A stretch of 64,000 nucleotides of DNA from Prinia subflava (GCF_021018805.1 NC_086257.1:21303193-21367192), one strand, 5' to 3'. Shown: positions 1-11,798, counted from the stretch's first letter. Program-made: numbers and translations. Notes: generated by a model from the sequence alone, not told the origin.

Positions 1-1165
1 GTACATGAAGAAACAGGTTTCTTCTCACTGCTAAAAATCAATTTATTTTAGTTTCTCTGCAATTGTGCCGGCTCTTCACATTTTCAAGTAGAGCTCCGAA
101 GCGCTGATGCAGTGGAGCGAAGGTTTGAAGAGCTTGAATCACAACAGCACTGTGAGTGAAATGCTCGATTTTTTTCTTATTGGAAAAATTAAAAGTGACA
201 GCTTCAAAATTGGTTCCACTGCTTTGATTGATTAGACAGAATATTTAGCTCAAAATGATTATGGCAAGATTTTCTACAGAGGTTCATGGCTGAGATGGAA
301 ATTAATTTGGAGAAAAGGGGAGGGGGGGTGGTTAAAAAAGAAATTATTCTGCAAAGGAAACTGTTTATCCCTAGAATCTGTGATGAGTAATCTCTCCATA
401 TTCAGCCTGATCTCAATAATTAAATATTCTGTGAGTTCCCATTTGAGGACAAAGGAAAGGGGGATGGGGAGATAGTGTTAATGAGGCTTCACAGGTGTCT
501 ATCCCCTGTGATATGCTGATGCCCAGTGGCAGCAGGATGCTGCCAGTGCCCAACAGGAGGTTTGTCCATACAGAATATCCTGACTGGGAAACCTGCCCTG
601 GGCCAAGGGTTGGGTGTTCAGCTGCAGTCCTGCAGGGCAGGCGAGCTGGAGGTCACCATTGGGAAGCTGAGGGCCACTGAAGGTGATTTGGGCACAAGGG
701 AAGTTCAGATAAGGGCTGGACCCATCTCTCCAGCTGGAGGATCCAGGGCCAAGCACAGCTTAAAGCAGACACATCTCAAGGATGGCTGAGGGAGGCCGTG
801 CCTACAGCTCAGGCTAAACTGAGCTGCATCTTACAGGACCTCATGTTGTGAGTGACATGTTCATCTCCACCTCTGCACTTCCAGTGTGGGTTAAACCAGC
901 CACCAAGACAATGCCCACTGCAGCTGGGGACACACCAGGTAGGACCTTGCAGGATTTCCCCACGGTGCTGCTTCCCGGTTTGCTGGGGAGCCTCTGGCCC
1001 TCTCCTGCAGCACTGCTCATCTCCTTCCCCCCAGCACCAGGAGGGGCCACCTGGAAGCCTGGTGCTGCTGGGGCTCAGCAGTGCTGGGGGCCGATACTGC
1101 GCTGGTGCACTGCGATGGATTAAACCCACCTAAGAAAAAAAAAGCATTGCTGGAGAGACGCTTTT
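1..1165. other. Intergenic DNA, nothing recognised
   Basis: AT-rich sequence to about 480, then mixed GC content. The short open frames on both strands have no recognisable domain and overlap each other, as expected by chance. A purine-rich stretch lies at about 310-335. Confidence 0.6.
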
Positions 1166-1169
1166 CATC

Positions 1170-1475
1170 GGATGCAAGCCCTCCCTGCAGCCGAGTCTGG
1201 GTGGCCGCGTTCCTCTAGAGGGTGCTGCGGGCTCAGCCTGCGCTCCCCCGGGGAGGGGTCCCCGCTCCGCTGGGAGCCTGCGGCCCCCGCCCCGCTGTGC
1301 CGGCTCCCTGCAGCTCCCCACGGCCACACCGAGCTGCGGGACGGGGCTGAGCTAAAGCCACAACCCCGCCGGGCTCCCTCCGCCTCCCTCGAACGGGTGT
1401 CCCGCACATCTGGCCCTGCTGCTGGGGGCTCGCAGGTCAGCATCTCCCCCTCCCTCCGAGCACGGTCACGCTGAG
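1170..1475. promoter_or_regulatory. Small isolated CpG-rich patch
   Basis: Seen: about 300 bp of high GC with clustered CpGs, for example around 1,187-1,210, 1,240-1,300 and 1,320-1,400. The flanks are CpG-poor. It is about 10 kb upstream of the TNIK start and no gene begins here that I can recognise. It could be an orphan CpG island, a distal regulatory element or an unannotated transcript start. The overlapping open frames follow from high GC. Confidence 0.45.
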
Positions 1476-1479
1476 ACGT

Positions 1480-1900
1480 TTTTAAATGAAGTACTACGTG
1501 TACCGTGACTGTTCGGCCTTAAATACATTCCCTGCCTGACATGTCCTTCCCAGAAGGCTGCCTTGGCTCTCCAGTGACTCGCTGCAATATGTATCTCCAC
1601 TTTGTCTCCTTGCAGACCATATCTGTACGACATCGATTGTACTGGCTAAGAATGCTTACAAACCTATTTCCTGCTGCAGGATGATCACATTATACACAAT
1701 TACACACTCTAGGAATTTCTCCTGAGATCCAGCTGGGTACAGGCTGGAGCGGCGGAGGAGCCGGAGCGTGTGCGGAATAATGAATCATTCATTCAAGCTG
1801 GCTTCAAGCTCTTGGGTTGTGTGAGCATGTGGTGAGCTGCACTAGCTGCTTATTGCTCCCCAAAAAGCCTGAATCACCTTAATCATCGCAAATTTGGTTT
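1480..1900. promoter_or_regulatory. AT-rich block with palindrome, candidate conserved element
   Basis: Directly downstream of the CpG-rich patch, the sequence is non-repetitive and AT-rich, with homeodomain-like ATTA/TAAT and POU-like words. A perfect 15-bp palindrome AATGAATCATTCATT lies at 1,779-1,793. The composition resembles avian conserved non-coding elements, but conservation was not tested. Confidence 0.3.
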
Positions 1901-4900
1901 CCACTGTGTGTACACTTTTTGGGTCTTGCCACTTCATTATTATTATTTTTACCATACCAGAAAGGTTTGTGCAGAATTTATTCTAAATGTCTCAGCAGGA
2001 GAAGTCTCCATGAGCTGAGACATGCTGTTCCAAACAGAGACTTTCTCAGCAGGAGCAAAATCCATGCAAAATGTCCACAAGGTTCCTGCCCTCAGAAGAG
2101 ACACAGAACTGCTTGTCCTGTGTTCCTGGTGGTGATGGCAGCAGCAGCGCTGTGATCCATTTGCATTGCAGCACCGTGAGCCTCCTTCCCAGGATGCTGG
2201 GATGCCAAGGGATCTAAAACCTCAGCATTTCCCTGGCCTGGAAATCTCACAGCCTTGGATGGGTCAGAGCTGCCTGGAAGTCATGGGGATGGTGTTTGCC
2301 CTCGAGAAGGGCAGGGTTGTCTCATGCCATGTTTTTCTATAAACAAGGAAGCTGATGCTTTTTTTTGACCCGCTGTTGGATCTGCCTAGCAAAGCCATGT
2401 GCTATAGTGTCCCAGGAGGGGCATGCAGATGATGTATGGCTGTGAGCATTCCCGTTTCAAGGTCATTAGACTTTGATCCTACTTTCCTTGTGTTAACTCC
2501 TCCTTTGACCCAAACACTAAAACTCTGCCCCTACAACACCCCATGACTCGGCCCCTGTTGGCTCTCTCCGTTTTCCCCCCTGCCTTCCTCCCCCTCCCCG
2601 GTCCTGGGGGAAATAAAAATGGATCCTCGTGCTTAACAAACAGAGGCTCTGTCATCTGTTTCCCTGCGGGCCGCTTGTACTTCCCTGGACACGATAGTCA
2701 CTGTTGCCATACGATGCAAAAAATGGTCGTGATGAAGCCCCCAATGAGGAGCACAAAGCCCATGGAGCTGTGCTGGCTGCCCCTGAGAGCAGGGCACTGG
2801 CACAGCCACAGTGCCAGAGCTGCAGTGGGACACATCACAACACCCAAAAATCTGACCCTCCACCTTCCTCTTCCTGGCCAAGCTGCTCCAGGAGCAGCTC
2901 TCCTGCCCCACACTGTTTCTTCTGGTCTGGTGAAACACCTCCGTGCACAGCAGCACTTCCCTGGTATCCAGCTATGTTTTATCCACTGTTCCATCGTTAT
3001 CTGCCAGCTCAAAAGGCTGGAGCGTGTTTGTTAGCTAAAGATTTCCTTTTAGGGAGCTGGTGGCAGATAATCCTGGCTGTTTCGAACAATGTGTAATCTA
3101 AGCTGTCACCCACATCTTCAATATTTTGCTTCTGGCAAGGATACAGCAAGGCTGGAGTGGAGCTGAGGGGTTGGAGAGCCCTCCTGGATGGTCTCTTTGA
3201 CCTGGGACCTCACCAATCCCATCACCTCCACCCTCAGGTCACCTCAACTTAACTTCAGTTTCTTTAACCCTCTCAGGGATCATACTCTATTGCTTTCTAA
3301 AGGCTAAGACTTGCAGTTGTTTATTTTAAAATAAGAGCTAAAACTCCTATACGGACACATAGTTCCAAGACCTGAAAAAGTGCTGAATGTTGTGAGAGCT
3401 GGGAGAAAAATCAAGCAAAATATCTCCACAGAAATGCTTCAGAAATGCTGTTTGGAAGACCCACCCTTGCCAAGCAGGCTTGTGTACTCCCCTTTTGTTC
3501 ATCACAACTGTTTATATCACTCCTGCAATGAAAATTTAGCAGAGGATTTACTGGCACACTGAATTTTTTTATGGTTTTCCGATGTGGCACATCCACCCAC
3601 GTGGGTGTGTTTAGCAGCAGATGCCCAGCATCTTGTGATAATCTGAAGAGACATTTCCCTTCAGTGCCATGTGAGATAATGTCACTTTGACCCCATATGT
3701 TTCTTTCTTTCTGACTAAATGGGTGCTGCGCTGGTGGTTTTGCTGTGCTTAATCTGAACTCAGTATAAGGCTGATGTGCTCGTTGTGTTCTCACATTCCT
3801 TTATGTACCAAGCCAGGACCTGAAACAAAACACGGGCAATTCTGTAAGGGCGAACACAACTGTTTTGCATGCCTGGAAGAAATTGTTGTCTTACAGTTGT
3901 CTTACAGGTTTTTTCATTATTTTAATGGGTAATCCCAGGCCAGCTGCATCTCAGCTCTAACACTAGACAAAGTTAGAGATTGAAAAGTGATGAAAAGCCA
4001 GGCTGAAAGAGGGCCTGTGTGTTTCAGGAGCTCAGGTCCTATTTTTCACAAGCAACCTGGGCTTTTAGCAGCCTAATTGCCATTTACTAGCAGCTGGACT
4101 AGCTCTTAATGCTCAGTTTTGCAGAGGAAAAGGCTAATTCTCTTTGAGTGAACAGCGTGTGTCAGCTACAGCAAATGCAAAACTCAGACTTTGCTGTGCA
4201 TGTCATCTGGTGCTTCTGAGAGCTCACAAAGGGCTAAACCCACCACCTGCCTGTGTGGAGGATGGTGGATTTTCTGTCAGGATATGGCTAACTTGCTTCT
4301 TAAGGTGTTTTGTAAAGCACTGAAAACTTCTATAGCAACTAAATAATTCAGAGAAATTTTGCAGAGAGGTCCCTTGTGGGGCTGCCAGCGCCTCCTCTCT
4401 GTGCATTTTGGTGAGATGAGGTGGTACAGAATGGATTTATCCCTCCGTCCAAGCATGTGGTGGAAGGGACCAACAGGACATGACCCACCACAATCAGCTT
4501 TGGTCAAGCAGGACTTGAAAGTGGGCAGAACCACTGGCTCATTTTTACATGAGGCAAGCAGCAGGGAGGAAGATTCTTACTATCAGGACAGGTTGGAGCT
4601 CTTCCAGTATCCAAGGGCACAAAAACACCTCCTGCCTTTCCCACTGCCCCAAGCTTTCAGCTGACTCCTTGACAAAGGCTGGGTTAGAAAAGCACCAGTA
4701 ACAAAGCACCAGTAACAGAGCAGGGCGTGTACAAACGATGTGCTTGGTATTTGTAGATGTCTCAGCTTTCCAGAGCCCTGCACTGCACACGGCTGGAGCA
4801 CCACTCTGACAGCCTGGGACAGCAGCGATGGACAAAGAAATCAGTCTTCAATTGCTGTCTCTTCCCAGTCATCTCCATGTGGTTTTGAGAGTCTTGTAAC

Positions 4901-7900
4901 TCTTGGGGGTGGCAAAGGTCATGGCAACCTCTGTGCAGGCTGCAGGACTGCATGTGCTAGGAGCCACAAACTGAGAAACATAAATTTCTGAGTTCATTAA
5001 ATATATAATGACCCTTTTTAAAGTTTCTCTAATATTCTGGCTGCTTTGAGCCTGTAGGGGACAGAATTTCAAAGGAAATTTTCTGGCTTATCCCTCCCAC
5101 TCAGAACTGGTGCACAGAGGAACTGGGTCTAAGTCTTTGTTGTTTGGGGTTGGCGTAATTTTCTTACCAAGGTTCTCCTGAGTGTCCTATCTATTCCCAG
5201 CTGATGGTTCCCTTGTAGTAACCTACTCATGAGAGCCCAGACTGCAGGCTCGGATGTGGGCAGGGTTTCCCCTGCTCTGAGGATCAGCCCACTCTTTTCT
5301 GCTCTCTTAACTGAAGATGGAGTCACTCCACTGAACATGCAGAACGCCTTCAACAGATATTCTCAAAACCACAGTTTCCTGCCTGGTGTTTTGGTAGTTA
5401 TTCAGAAATCACATGTTAAAACTAAAGTCATCGGATTTTTTAAATGTACCTGTTTTATTTTGATCTATATATCCTTGTGCTGAACCAAGTGTGACCGTGC
5501 TTTTCCCATCTTGGATGTTCCTTCACTCCCAGGTTTCTACTGACCAGTGGGACGTGTCACAGCTAGGAGGACCCTTGTCCCTTCCTCCTGGATTTGCCTG
5601 CCATGGGTAAAGATGTGTTAATCAGTGTATATAAACTCTACAGAACCTCCTGGGCCCAACGCCAGCCTCCATCCACATCCCTGCAGCAGAAGGCCTTCCA
5701 TATATAAATCCAGACTCAAGTGCCTCCTCTCTGAGATGGTGAAGTGGTATTTTTGGGTGCTCTGGTAATGATTTTCACTTTCAGCAAGTCAGAAAACCCA
5801 TGCCTTGACATTGTCCATCAATTTCCTAAGCATACAGCATGTCTTACCTTTGGTGAATATTTGGGTGAACTTTTTTAAGCTTTTCCTTGTTATGACAGGA
5901 CTTACAACATCCCCCTCCTTCTTCTTCTTTTTTTTTTTTAATACCATTTTCATCTTATTCCAGGAGGAGTGCTTTCATAGACTGCCACATCTCCATGAAG
6001 GCATGAGGAAGTAAACACCTCTGAGCGAAGCCTCCCCAGAAAGGCAACAGCAGTTGGCTCAAACCCCGTCTTCCTACTCAATCCCTCACACTTTGAGCAC
6101 TACTCAGATGATTATTTGGAGTTGCTTTAAGTACCCCCAGTTGTTTTCTGACTGGCTTCTGCTTTGGGCATTGATGATGAGTGGGAAGCCTGAAAACACT
6201 TGCAAAGTCTGTTCTGTAGCTTAACCTTTCTTTTATTCTTTTTTTTGGGGGGGTGGGGTGTGTGTATAAAAGACTTATGCCTTTTGCAGGGGAAAATGGC
6301 AAGTATTCAACATGATCCTAACAAGGTAGAAGCATCATGTGTTTGTGGCCCTATCTTCTTTTCAGAACAACAAATATCACAAGCCATTGTGAAGACACTA
6401 ATCATTAAGAAAAGAGGGAAATCTGGAAAAATATATATGTTAAGGAGGTTTTGGACCTCCAGTCTCACAGGTCTCAGAGAACCCCGTATGCTTGGCTGCC
6501 ACCGAAGCCCTTTGTTGTCAGCACCTTTGCCAACTGCAGTTCCAGTTTTGTAACCCCTTTCCTGAGGAGAGATGTTGAGCCCAACCCACACCTCAGGACA
6601 GATTCAAATTCAAAAAAAAAAAAAACCAACCCAAACTTCACTGTTCCTGAAATGTGTCTTAATTAACTCTCAGCAATTTGCATTTGACAAAAGATAGAAG
6701 CCAGTTTCTCTTGTTCTACTGATCTGTGCTTCATGCCAGATGGGGGTGGCTTCGGGTCAGGTGTTTCCCAGACCTGGGGCTGTCTTTGGGATGCAAGGCA
6801 ACCCAGGAGAGAAAAGGGAAAGGGAGAAAATAAATACTAGTTGGCTTAGGGTAGCTCAGCTCCAGACTGATCCACATAAAAAACGTATTGGGATGATAAA
6901 TAACTTTGATAAAAGGCACTTGACGAAGGGAGCAGCTGTTCCACCCCGTGGATGGGGCTGTAAATCCAGTATTTATGGGCAGGGGCTCCCAAAGGACCTC
7001 CCTGTTGTGGCAGGTGGGTTCTGGGGAACGTCCCTATTCTGGCAGCTCATGCATTCTGGATCTTACACATATTAATATCATCCCTGAGTCCCTGGCAAAG
7101 AAAGAAGAAATTAGCATTCCTCAGTGGGACTGTGGGGACGTGGTTTGCTGGGGGCAAGGCCACGTTAGGTTTTCTGCAAGCAGTGCAAAAATGGGGTTTT
7201 GATTGGTTTCTAACCAGTCACAATTGGCACATTTTAAATGACTACAAAAGACGTGACACCCTCCTGAAGAGCAAGGTTGCCCTTTAATATTTTTTTTCTT
7301 TGTAGAGGAGACACAAAGGAAAGAGGTTAATTGACGAAACCAAGTCCTGCATCACTAGTGTGGAGTGTTCCCAAATAGCAACATGGAAATATATTGCCAA
7401 AAGGACACGTTAGACCCCTGATGCTAAAGCCAGGCTGAGGGGAGAGACATCAGTGCCTGCTGCATCTGCTGGGGAGGCACTCACATCATTACAGACAGCT
7501 CTGCTTTATCTAAAACCTGAAATTTCATATTTAAATTTTAGCATTCTGGTAAATAATACAGAGGTTCCTCAAAGGATGTGGGTGCTTGCTACCCTGGAGA
7601 AGCCTCCTTTAGCTCAGGCCAGGCACAGAGTGAGTCTGAGCTACATAAACCAGGCAAGGGCACAGCAAGCACTCCTGCTGCTTTTAGCACCGTGCTGGGG
7701 GTGGCTTCTGGGCTGGTGTGTCCTTGGTGGTTTTGGCCCACAATGGCAGCCTGGTAACAGAAGGGGCATAAAGAAAACCCTGTGCTGGTCCTCAGTGTCA
7801 AATATTTTGTGGAGGAGCAGCAGCTTGGAGAGGTGCTGTGGGTGAGTTAACCTCCTGGAAGTGAACCATCCCGTCTCTCCCCGTGGTGCCCCAGCAATTT

Positions 7901-10000
7901 GCTGTTTGAGTGCACCTCTGTTCCCTGGTATGAATCTGTAGAGAAAGGGTTTTGCAAAGAGCCCTTGCTGATTTTCCATTTACTCCCCCATCGCAGTGAT
8001 TACAGGGGTTTACACAATGCTTAAGTAAGGGAGTGATGAGCTATTTACAGGGGATTTTTCTGTTGTATACAGCTATAGGAAATATCCTGTCAGCAGAGTT
8101 CACTCACGTAGTCCTGCCCTGCTCCAAGGATAAAATGGAAAAACACTTCTCTCCCTGGAGAGGACCCCCCATCAGCAGGAGGACAAGCAATCACTAAGTG
8201 ATAATGAATCAGTTAAAGTGCATTTGAGATCAATAGATGTCGGTTAGGACACATGTAGCCAGTTATTTCTGAATCTCTTTTAACACAGCTGCATGTTAGC
8301 CTAAACCCCAATTATTATGCATTTTACAGAGTATAAATTTTTCAGCACTCTCTGTTCAGTTTGGGCAGAGTCTTTTAAGTACTGCTTTACATGGGCTAAC
8401 ACTGGGGTAAACCAGCCTGGACTTAGGACACCAGAAAAATCAGATGTGGTCACAGAATTATTGTGGAATAAATCATTTGTTGGGGCCCAAATGTGCTTCC
8501 TTGTTTGCTTCATTCCTTTTCTTGATCATCTTTTGAAGAATCATCCAAAGCCCAAAGCACCTGAAGCTGCTGCTAATTGGGCAAGGGCTTATGTGTCACT
8601 TAGATTTACTCATTCTTCATACACCCCCTCACAATATAATTAACAGTGATGGCACTGTTAGATAATTAAATTTAGTTTAAGGCAGAGGTCAAATGACCTC
8701 TGGATAGTTTATATGGGGACTGACAGCAGAGCTTTGGGTGCTCATTGCTCACCAAGGCCTTTAGGAAATACGGCATTTTCACATTTCCCCACTTTCCAAA
8801 TGGAAATGAAATAGGAAAAACAATGACCTGTCACAGAATGATCCCGGTGTCTGTGGCAGCAGAGATGGAAATGGAGCTGATGAGGGATGTGGGCACTGAG
8901 CTGGGAGGGCTGTGTGCTCCTTCCATGGTTATTGCTGAATGAAGGATGGGACGTGGAAACTCAATTCCTTTATTTGGCTTGGTGATGCCCTGCCCATGCT
9001 GCACCTCACCCGGAGCTGTGCCAGTGCTGGCTGGAGCTGGTGTGGCACAGCAGCTGCCATGCCCAGGGGGACTGCCAGGTGGAAACTCAATTTTGTGCTG
9101 AAATGACTCACGGCAAAATATTTTGAGCTGGTTCAACTGAGTACTTTGTTTTGAGTCACGGTGACTGTAAGTGCAAGGTTTGTTTAGATGCTCCTGGCAG
9201 AAAAAAGCAGTGTACAGAGAGACAAATAGATTGGTAAATACATAACTAAAAGAGTAGCATACTGGAAACCTATTTTTTTTTATGAAAAAGCCTTCTACAA
9301 AAAATGACTGCTCAGTTTAAGCTTTTCCTGCAACCTGGCTGAGCACCATGTAGCAGCCCTGGCATCTCTGGAGTGCACATCTCCCCTCCAAGGCTCCGAT
9401 TTTGCTCTAAGCAGCCTGGAAACAGCAGCCCTCTCTGGGATTTTCCTGTCACTTCCCTCTATCACTTTATGCATTTCTTATTTCAGTGATAACAGCAGGG
9501 TCCTCTACATTTTCCCCATCTCGATAGGCAGTGGATAGATCATAATTAAATCACAGCTTAGCTTGGGACTTGGCGCTCGTGCTGAGGATCAGGGCAATCT
9601 GTCTATTTGCAGGATTAGACATACATATATATATATATGCATATATTAATCCTTATGTTTTCCACAAATAATCCTGTATGTTCTTGGATGGAAAGCACAT
9701 TAGAGCAAGCCAGCATCCTCTCTCATCCTGTTTGTTCCTCCCTTCTCTCCCTGAGAACAATGACAGCAGGAGGAAGTCTCGCATTGGTTTGTTACCAGTT
9801 TCCAGGCAGTTTTGCATCCAGCTCCCCAACTACAAGCGCAACATTGCAATCCCTGGGCTGGAACAGACACAGACAACATCTGGTCTAGAAAAACACCACA
9901 GAAGACTGGGGAGTTTGTTGAGTTTAGCATTTCGATCAAATTTACCTCTTTATATGTGAGTGGGGGCTATTGACTGCGCACGGTATTAAGGAGCGATGAT
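1900..10000. other. Upstream intergenic DNA without a gene
   Basis: No exon-like homology was recognised on either strand. Contents noted: octamer words ATTTGCAT at 2,159-2,166 and 6,676-6,683; a perfect 14-bp tandem duplication AAAGCACCAGTAAC at 4,688-4,715; T-run near 5,929; A-run near 6,611; AP-1 type sites at 9,104-9,110 and 9,152-9,158; and an (AT)n tract at about 9,622-9,648. Open frames are short and overlapping. Confidence 0.6.
9622..9648. repeat. (AT)n tract
   Basis: Seen: alternating AT dinucleotides interrupted once by GC (ATATGCATAT). Short and probably variable in length. Confidence 0.85.
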
Positions 10001-10939
10001 TTGTAGCTTGGGAAAAGGGGTTAAATCCAGGCAGACTGCCGTCACTGCGGGTGATGTGCAGCCCCGTGCGACTTCCGCTACCTGCCACTTGGGCAGTTCA
10101 TTACCAAAAAAAATCACATTCGGCTGCGCCCTGGCAGCCCTGCAAGCCGAAACGCCGGCGCTGCAGTCAGATTGGTAAGGATAAGGCAGGGATGCAGCCC
10201 CCAGAGCAGGCTGCCCAGCGAGCAAGGGCAGAGGCAGTGGCAGCACCAATGCTGCTGTTTCTGAGGAGGTTTCAGCAGCTCCTCCTGGCCTTTGGTCCGT
10301 CCGTGTCCTGCAGTCCTGCCTGGTGAGGCTGCACCTCCCGCACCAGCAACAGCACGCAGCCTCCCCACAACTGCACGACTGTTTGTAATACCATTTATTA
10401 TTACTTTTTGGAGCACATCTCCAATCAGAAAGTGTAAGAAAATCCCATCCGCCTGCCAGTTGACTCATGTGTAGGGTTTCCACTTCCCAGATCTGCATAT
10501 TGTAAGCTCCTGACACAAGTTGATGTTGTAAGTACAGCTTCCATACGGTTCTCTCACAGGCAACAGATTTTTTATACATATATATTTATATACGGCACCT
10601 GGTTTGGCAGGAGCCACATCCGAAAAAGGGAAATAAGGAAAACTAAAAGCTGACTCTACCTAGCTATTGCTGGCTTGGAAGGCGGTTTGGCCAATTCCAA
10701 ACACAGCATCAATCTCTTATTCCGACTTAGGATCACCATGGGAGTTGGTAGGGCTGGGACGGCTCCCGAGTGCCGAGCAGACAGGTCGACAACAGGTCAG
10801 CAAACCCAGGTGTGACATCTGGATCCAGCTGCAGGAGGGCCAGATCTCACTGAGCATCCCGAGGAACACCAAGCAGGCGGATGGCGGCTCCTCTGGCCTT
10901 GGCGCTCCCCACCCTCCTTCCTGCCTGGCAGAACTCGGG
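10000..10939. other. TNIK-proximal upstream region
   Basis: Moderately CpG-rich at 10,010-10,180, then mixed, with a TATA-like AT stretch at 10,569-10,593 and an AP-1 word TGACTCA at 10,461-10,467. A 197-codon ATG-initiated frame runs on the minus strand from 10,579 to 9,986 but shows no recognisable domain. The region borders the CpG island, so promoter-proximal elements are plausible. Confidence 0.4.
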
Positions 10940-11271
10940 TTCAGCACCTGCGACTGGGCAGCATTTCCCAGCGGCCCTGACAGGCACCACTGCCGGGGCT
11001 CTGGGGCAGCCCAGGCGGCCTGGCCGCCCTTCCGCCCGGGTCCACCTGGACGCCCGGACCGTTCTGCCCGCTCTGTGTCCGGGGGGGATCTGCGAGCTGA
11101 ACGAGCCCGATAGTGCCTCACCGGGCGTGCACCCCCGAGCGTCCCACCGCCCGCTCCGTGCGAGGGCGCCGGGGCCAGCACAGGCTCCGTCCCCTGCCGC
11201 CCCTCAGCGCGGCGGCTCCGGGCGCAGCCCCCCCCGCCCCTGAGGGGGCTCTGCCCGCCCCCGCGCGGCGC

Positions 11272-11285
11272 CGCCCCCTGGCGGC
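11272..11285 (-). promoter_or_regulatory. Candidate CTCF core site in TNIK promoter
   Basis: On the minus strand the sequence reads CCGCCAGGGGGCGG. This fits the classical CTCF core CCASYAGRKGGCRS at 13 of 14 positions, with G in place of A at position 3. It lies about 300 bp upstream of the TNIK ATG inside the CpG island. Occupancy is inferred. Confidence 0.4.
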
Positions 11286-11362
11286 GGGTCGGGCGCCGCC
11301 CCCGCGGTGACAGACAGGGGCGGCGCGGGGCCGTGCGGGCGCGGTGCGGGGCGGGCGCGGCG

Positions 11363-11428
11363 ATGCGCCGCCGCCGCCGCCATCCCGGCGCAGCCCGCGG
11401 CGAGCCCTGCCTGCCTGGCCGCCCTTAG
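11363..11428 (+). promoter_or_regulatory. Upstream ORF 1 in TNIK 5' leader (21 codons)
   Basis: Seen: ATG at 11,363 followed by 20 further codons (an arginine run, then [15 protein letters not shown]) and TAG at 11,426. It is in the same frame as the TNIK start 219 nt downstream and is closed by its own stop. It would be translated only if the transcript starts upstream of 11,363. Known: such uORFs commonly dampen main-ORF translation. Function is inferred. Confidence 0.45.
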
Positions 11429-11492
11429 GCAGCCGCGCTGCGGGCGGAAGGGCAGCGGCGGCGGCGGTGGCTTCTCTTTCCCGGCGCCCCGC

Positions 11493-11513
11493 ATGAGGAG
11501 AGGCGTTAAATAG
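11493..11513 (+). promoter_or_regulatory. Upstream ORF 2 in TNIK 5' leader (6 codons)
   Basis: Seen: ATG AGG AGA GGC GTT AAA TAG, a six-codon minimal uORF ending 68 nt before the TNIK ATG. It is in a different frame from the main ORF. The distance would allow scanning ribosomes to reinitiate. Whether it lies in the mature leader depends on the unmapped transcription start. Confidence 0.5.
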
Positions 11514-11581
11514 CGCCAGCGCCGCGGCGGCCGCCACTGCCCGCTCGGTGGCGGCGGGGCCGCCTGGCCGGCGGCGGAAAT

Positions 11582-11638
11582 ATGGCGAGCGATTCCCCGG
11601 CGCGGAGCCTGGACGAGATAGACCTCTCGGCGCTGCGG
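11582..11638 (+). CDS. TNIK: TNIK coding exon 1 (N-terminus)
   Basis: This is the first coding exon of TRAF2- and NCK-interacting kinase, a Ste20/GCK-IV serine/threonine kinase. Seen: ATG followed by 18 codons giving [19 protein letters not shown], then a GTGAGG splice donor at 11,639, so the exon ends in phase 0. Known: this N-terminus matches vertebrate TNIK. The paralogues MAP4K4 and MINK1 start differently (MANDSPAKSL... and MGDPAPARSL...), which settles the assignment. Start choice: an in-frame TAA at 11,507-11,509 lies upstream and no in-frame ATG intervenes. The ATG context is strong, with A at -3 and G at +4. The exon lies in a CpG island. The residues form the short leader before the kinase domain. 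The AAATATGGCG around the start also resembles a YY1-type motif, but this is only a resemblance. The gene continues in exon 2 at 38,183. Confidence 0.97.
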
Positions 11639-11689
11639 GTGAGGCGCAGGGCCGGGGATCGCGGGGAGGCATGCGGGAGCGGCACCCCC

Positions 11690-11758
11690 CATCCCTCCAT
11701 CCATCCATCCATCCACCCACCCACCCATCCACCTATGCATCCATCCATCCATCCATCC
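11690..11758. repeat. (CCAT)n / (ATCC)n simple repeat
   Basis: Seen: a tetranucleotide array of CCAT units with CCAC variants, interrupted once by CTATG, about 50 bp after the exon 1 splice donor. It creates spurious Ser-Ile-His-Pro and Asp-Gly-Trp-Met repeat frames. Confidence 0.95.
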
Positions 11759-11798
11759 CCCGGTGGCGGGGAGATGGGGCTGGGGTCCGCGGGGCTCG

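Noticed and set aside
2543..3034. 163-codon open frame upstream of TNIK
   Set aside because: Overlapped by other open frames on both strands, no domain recognised; treated as chance.
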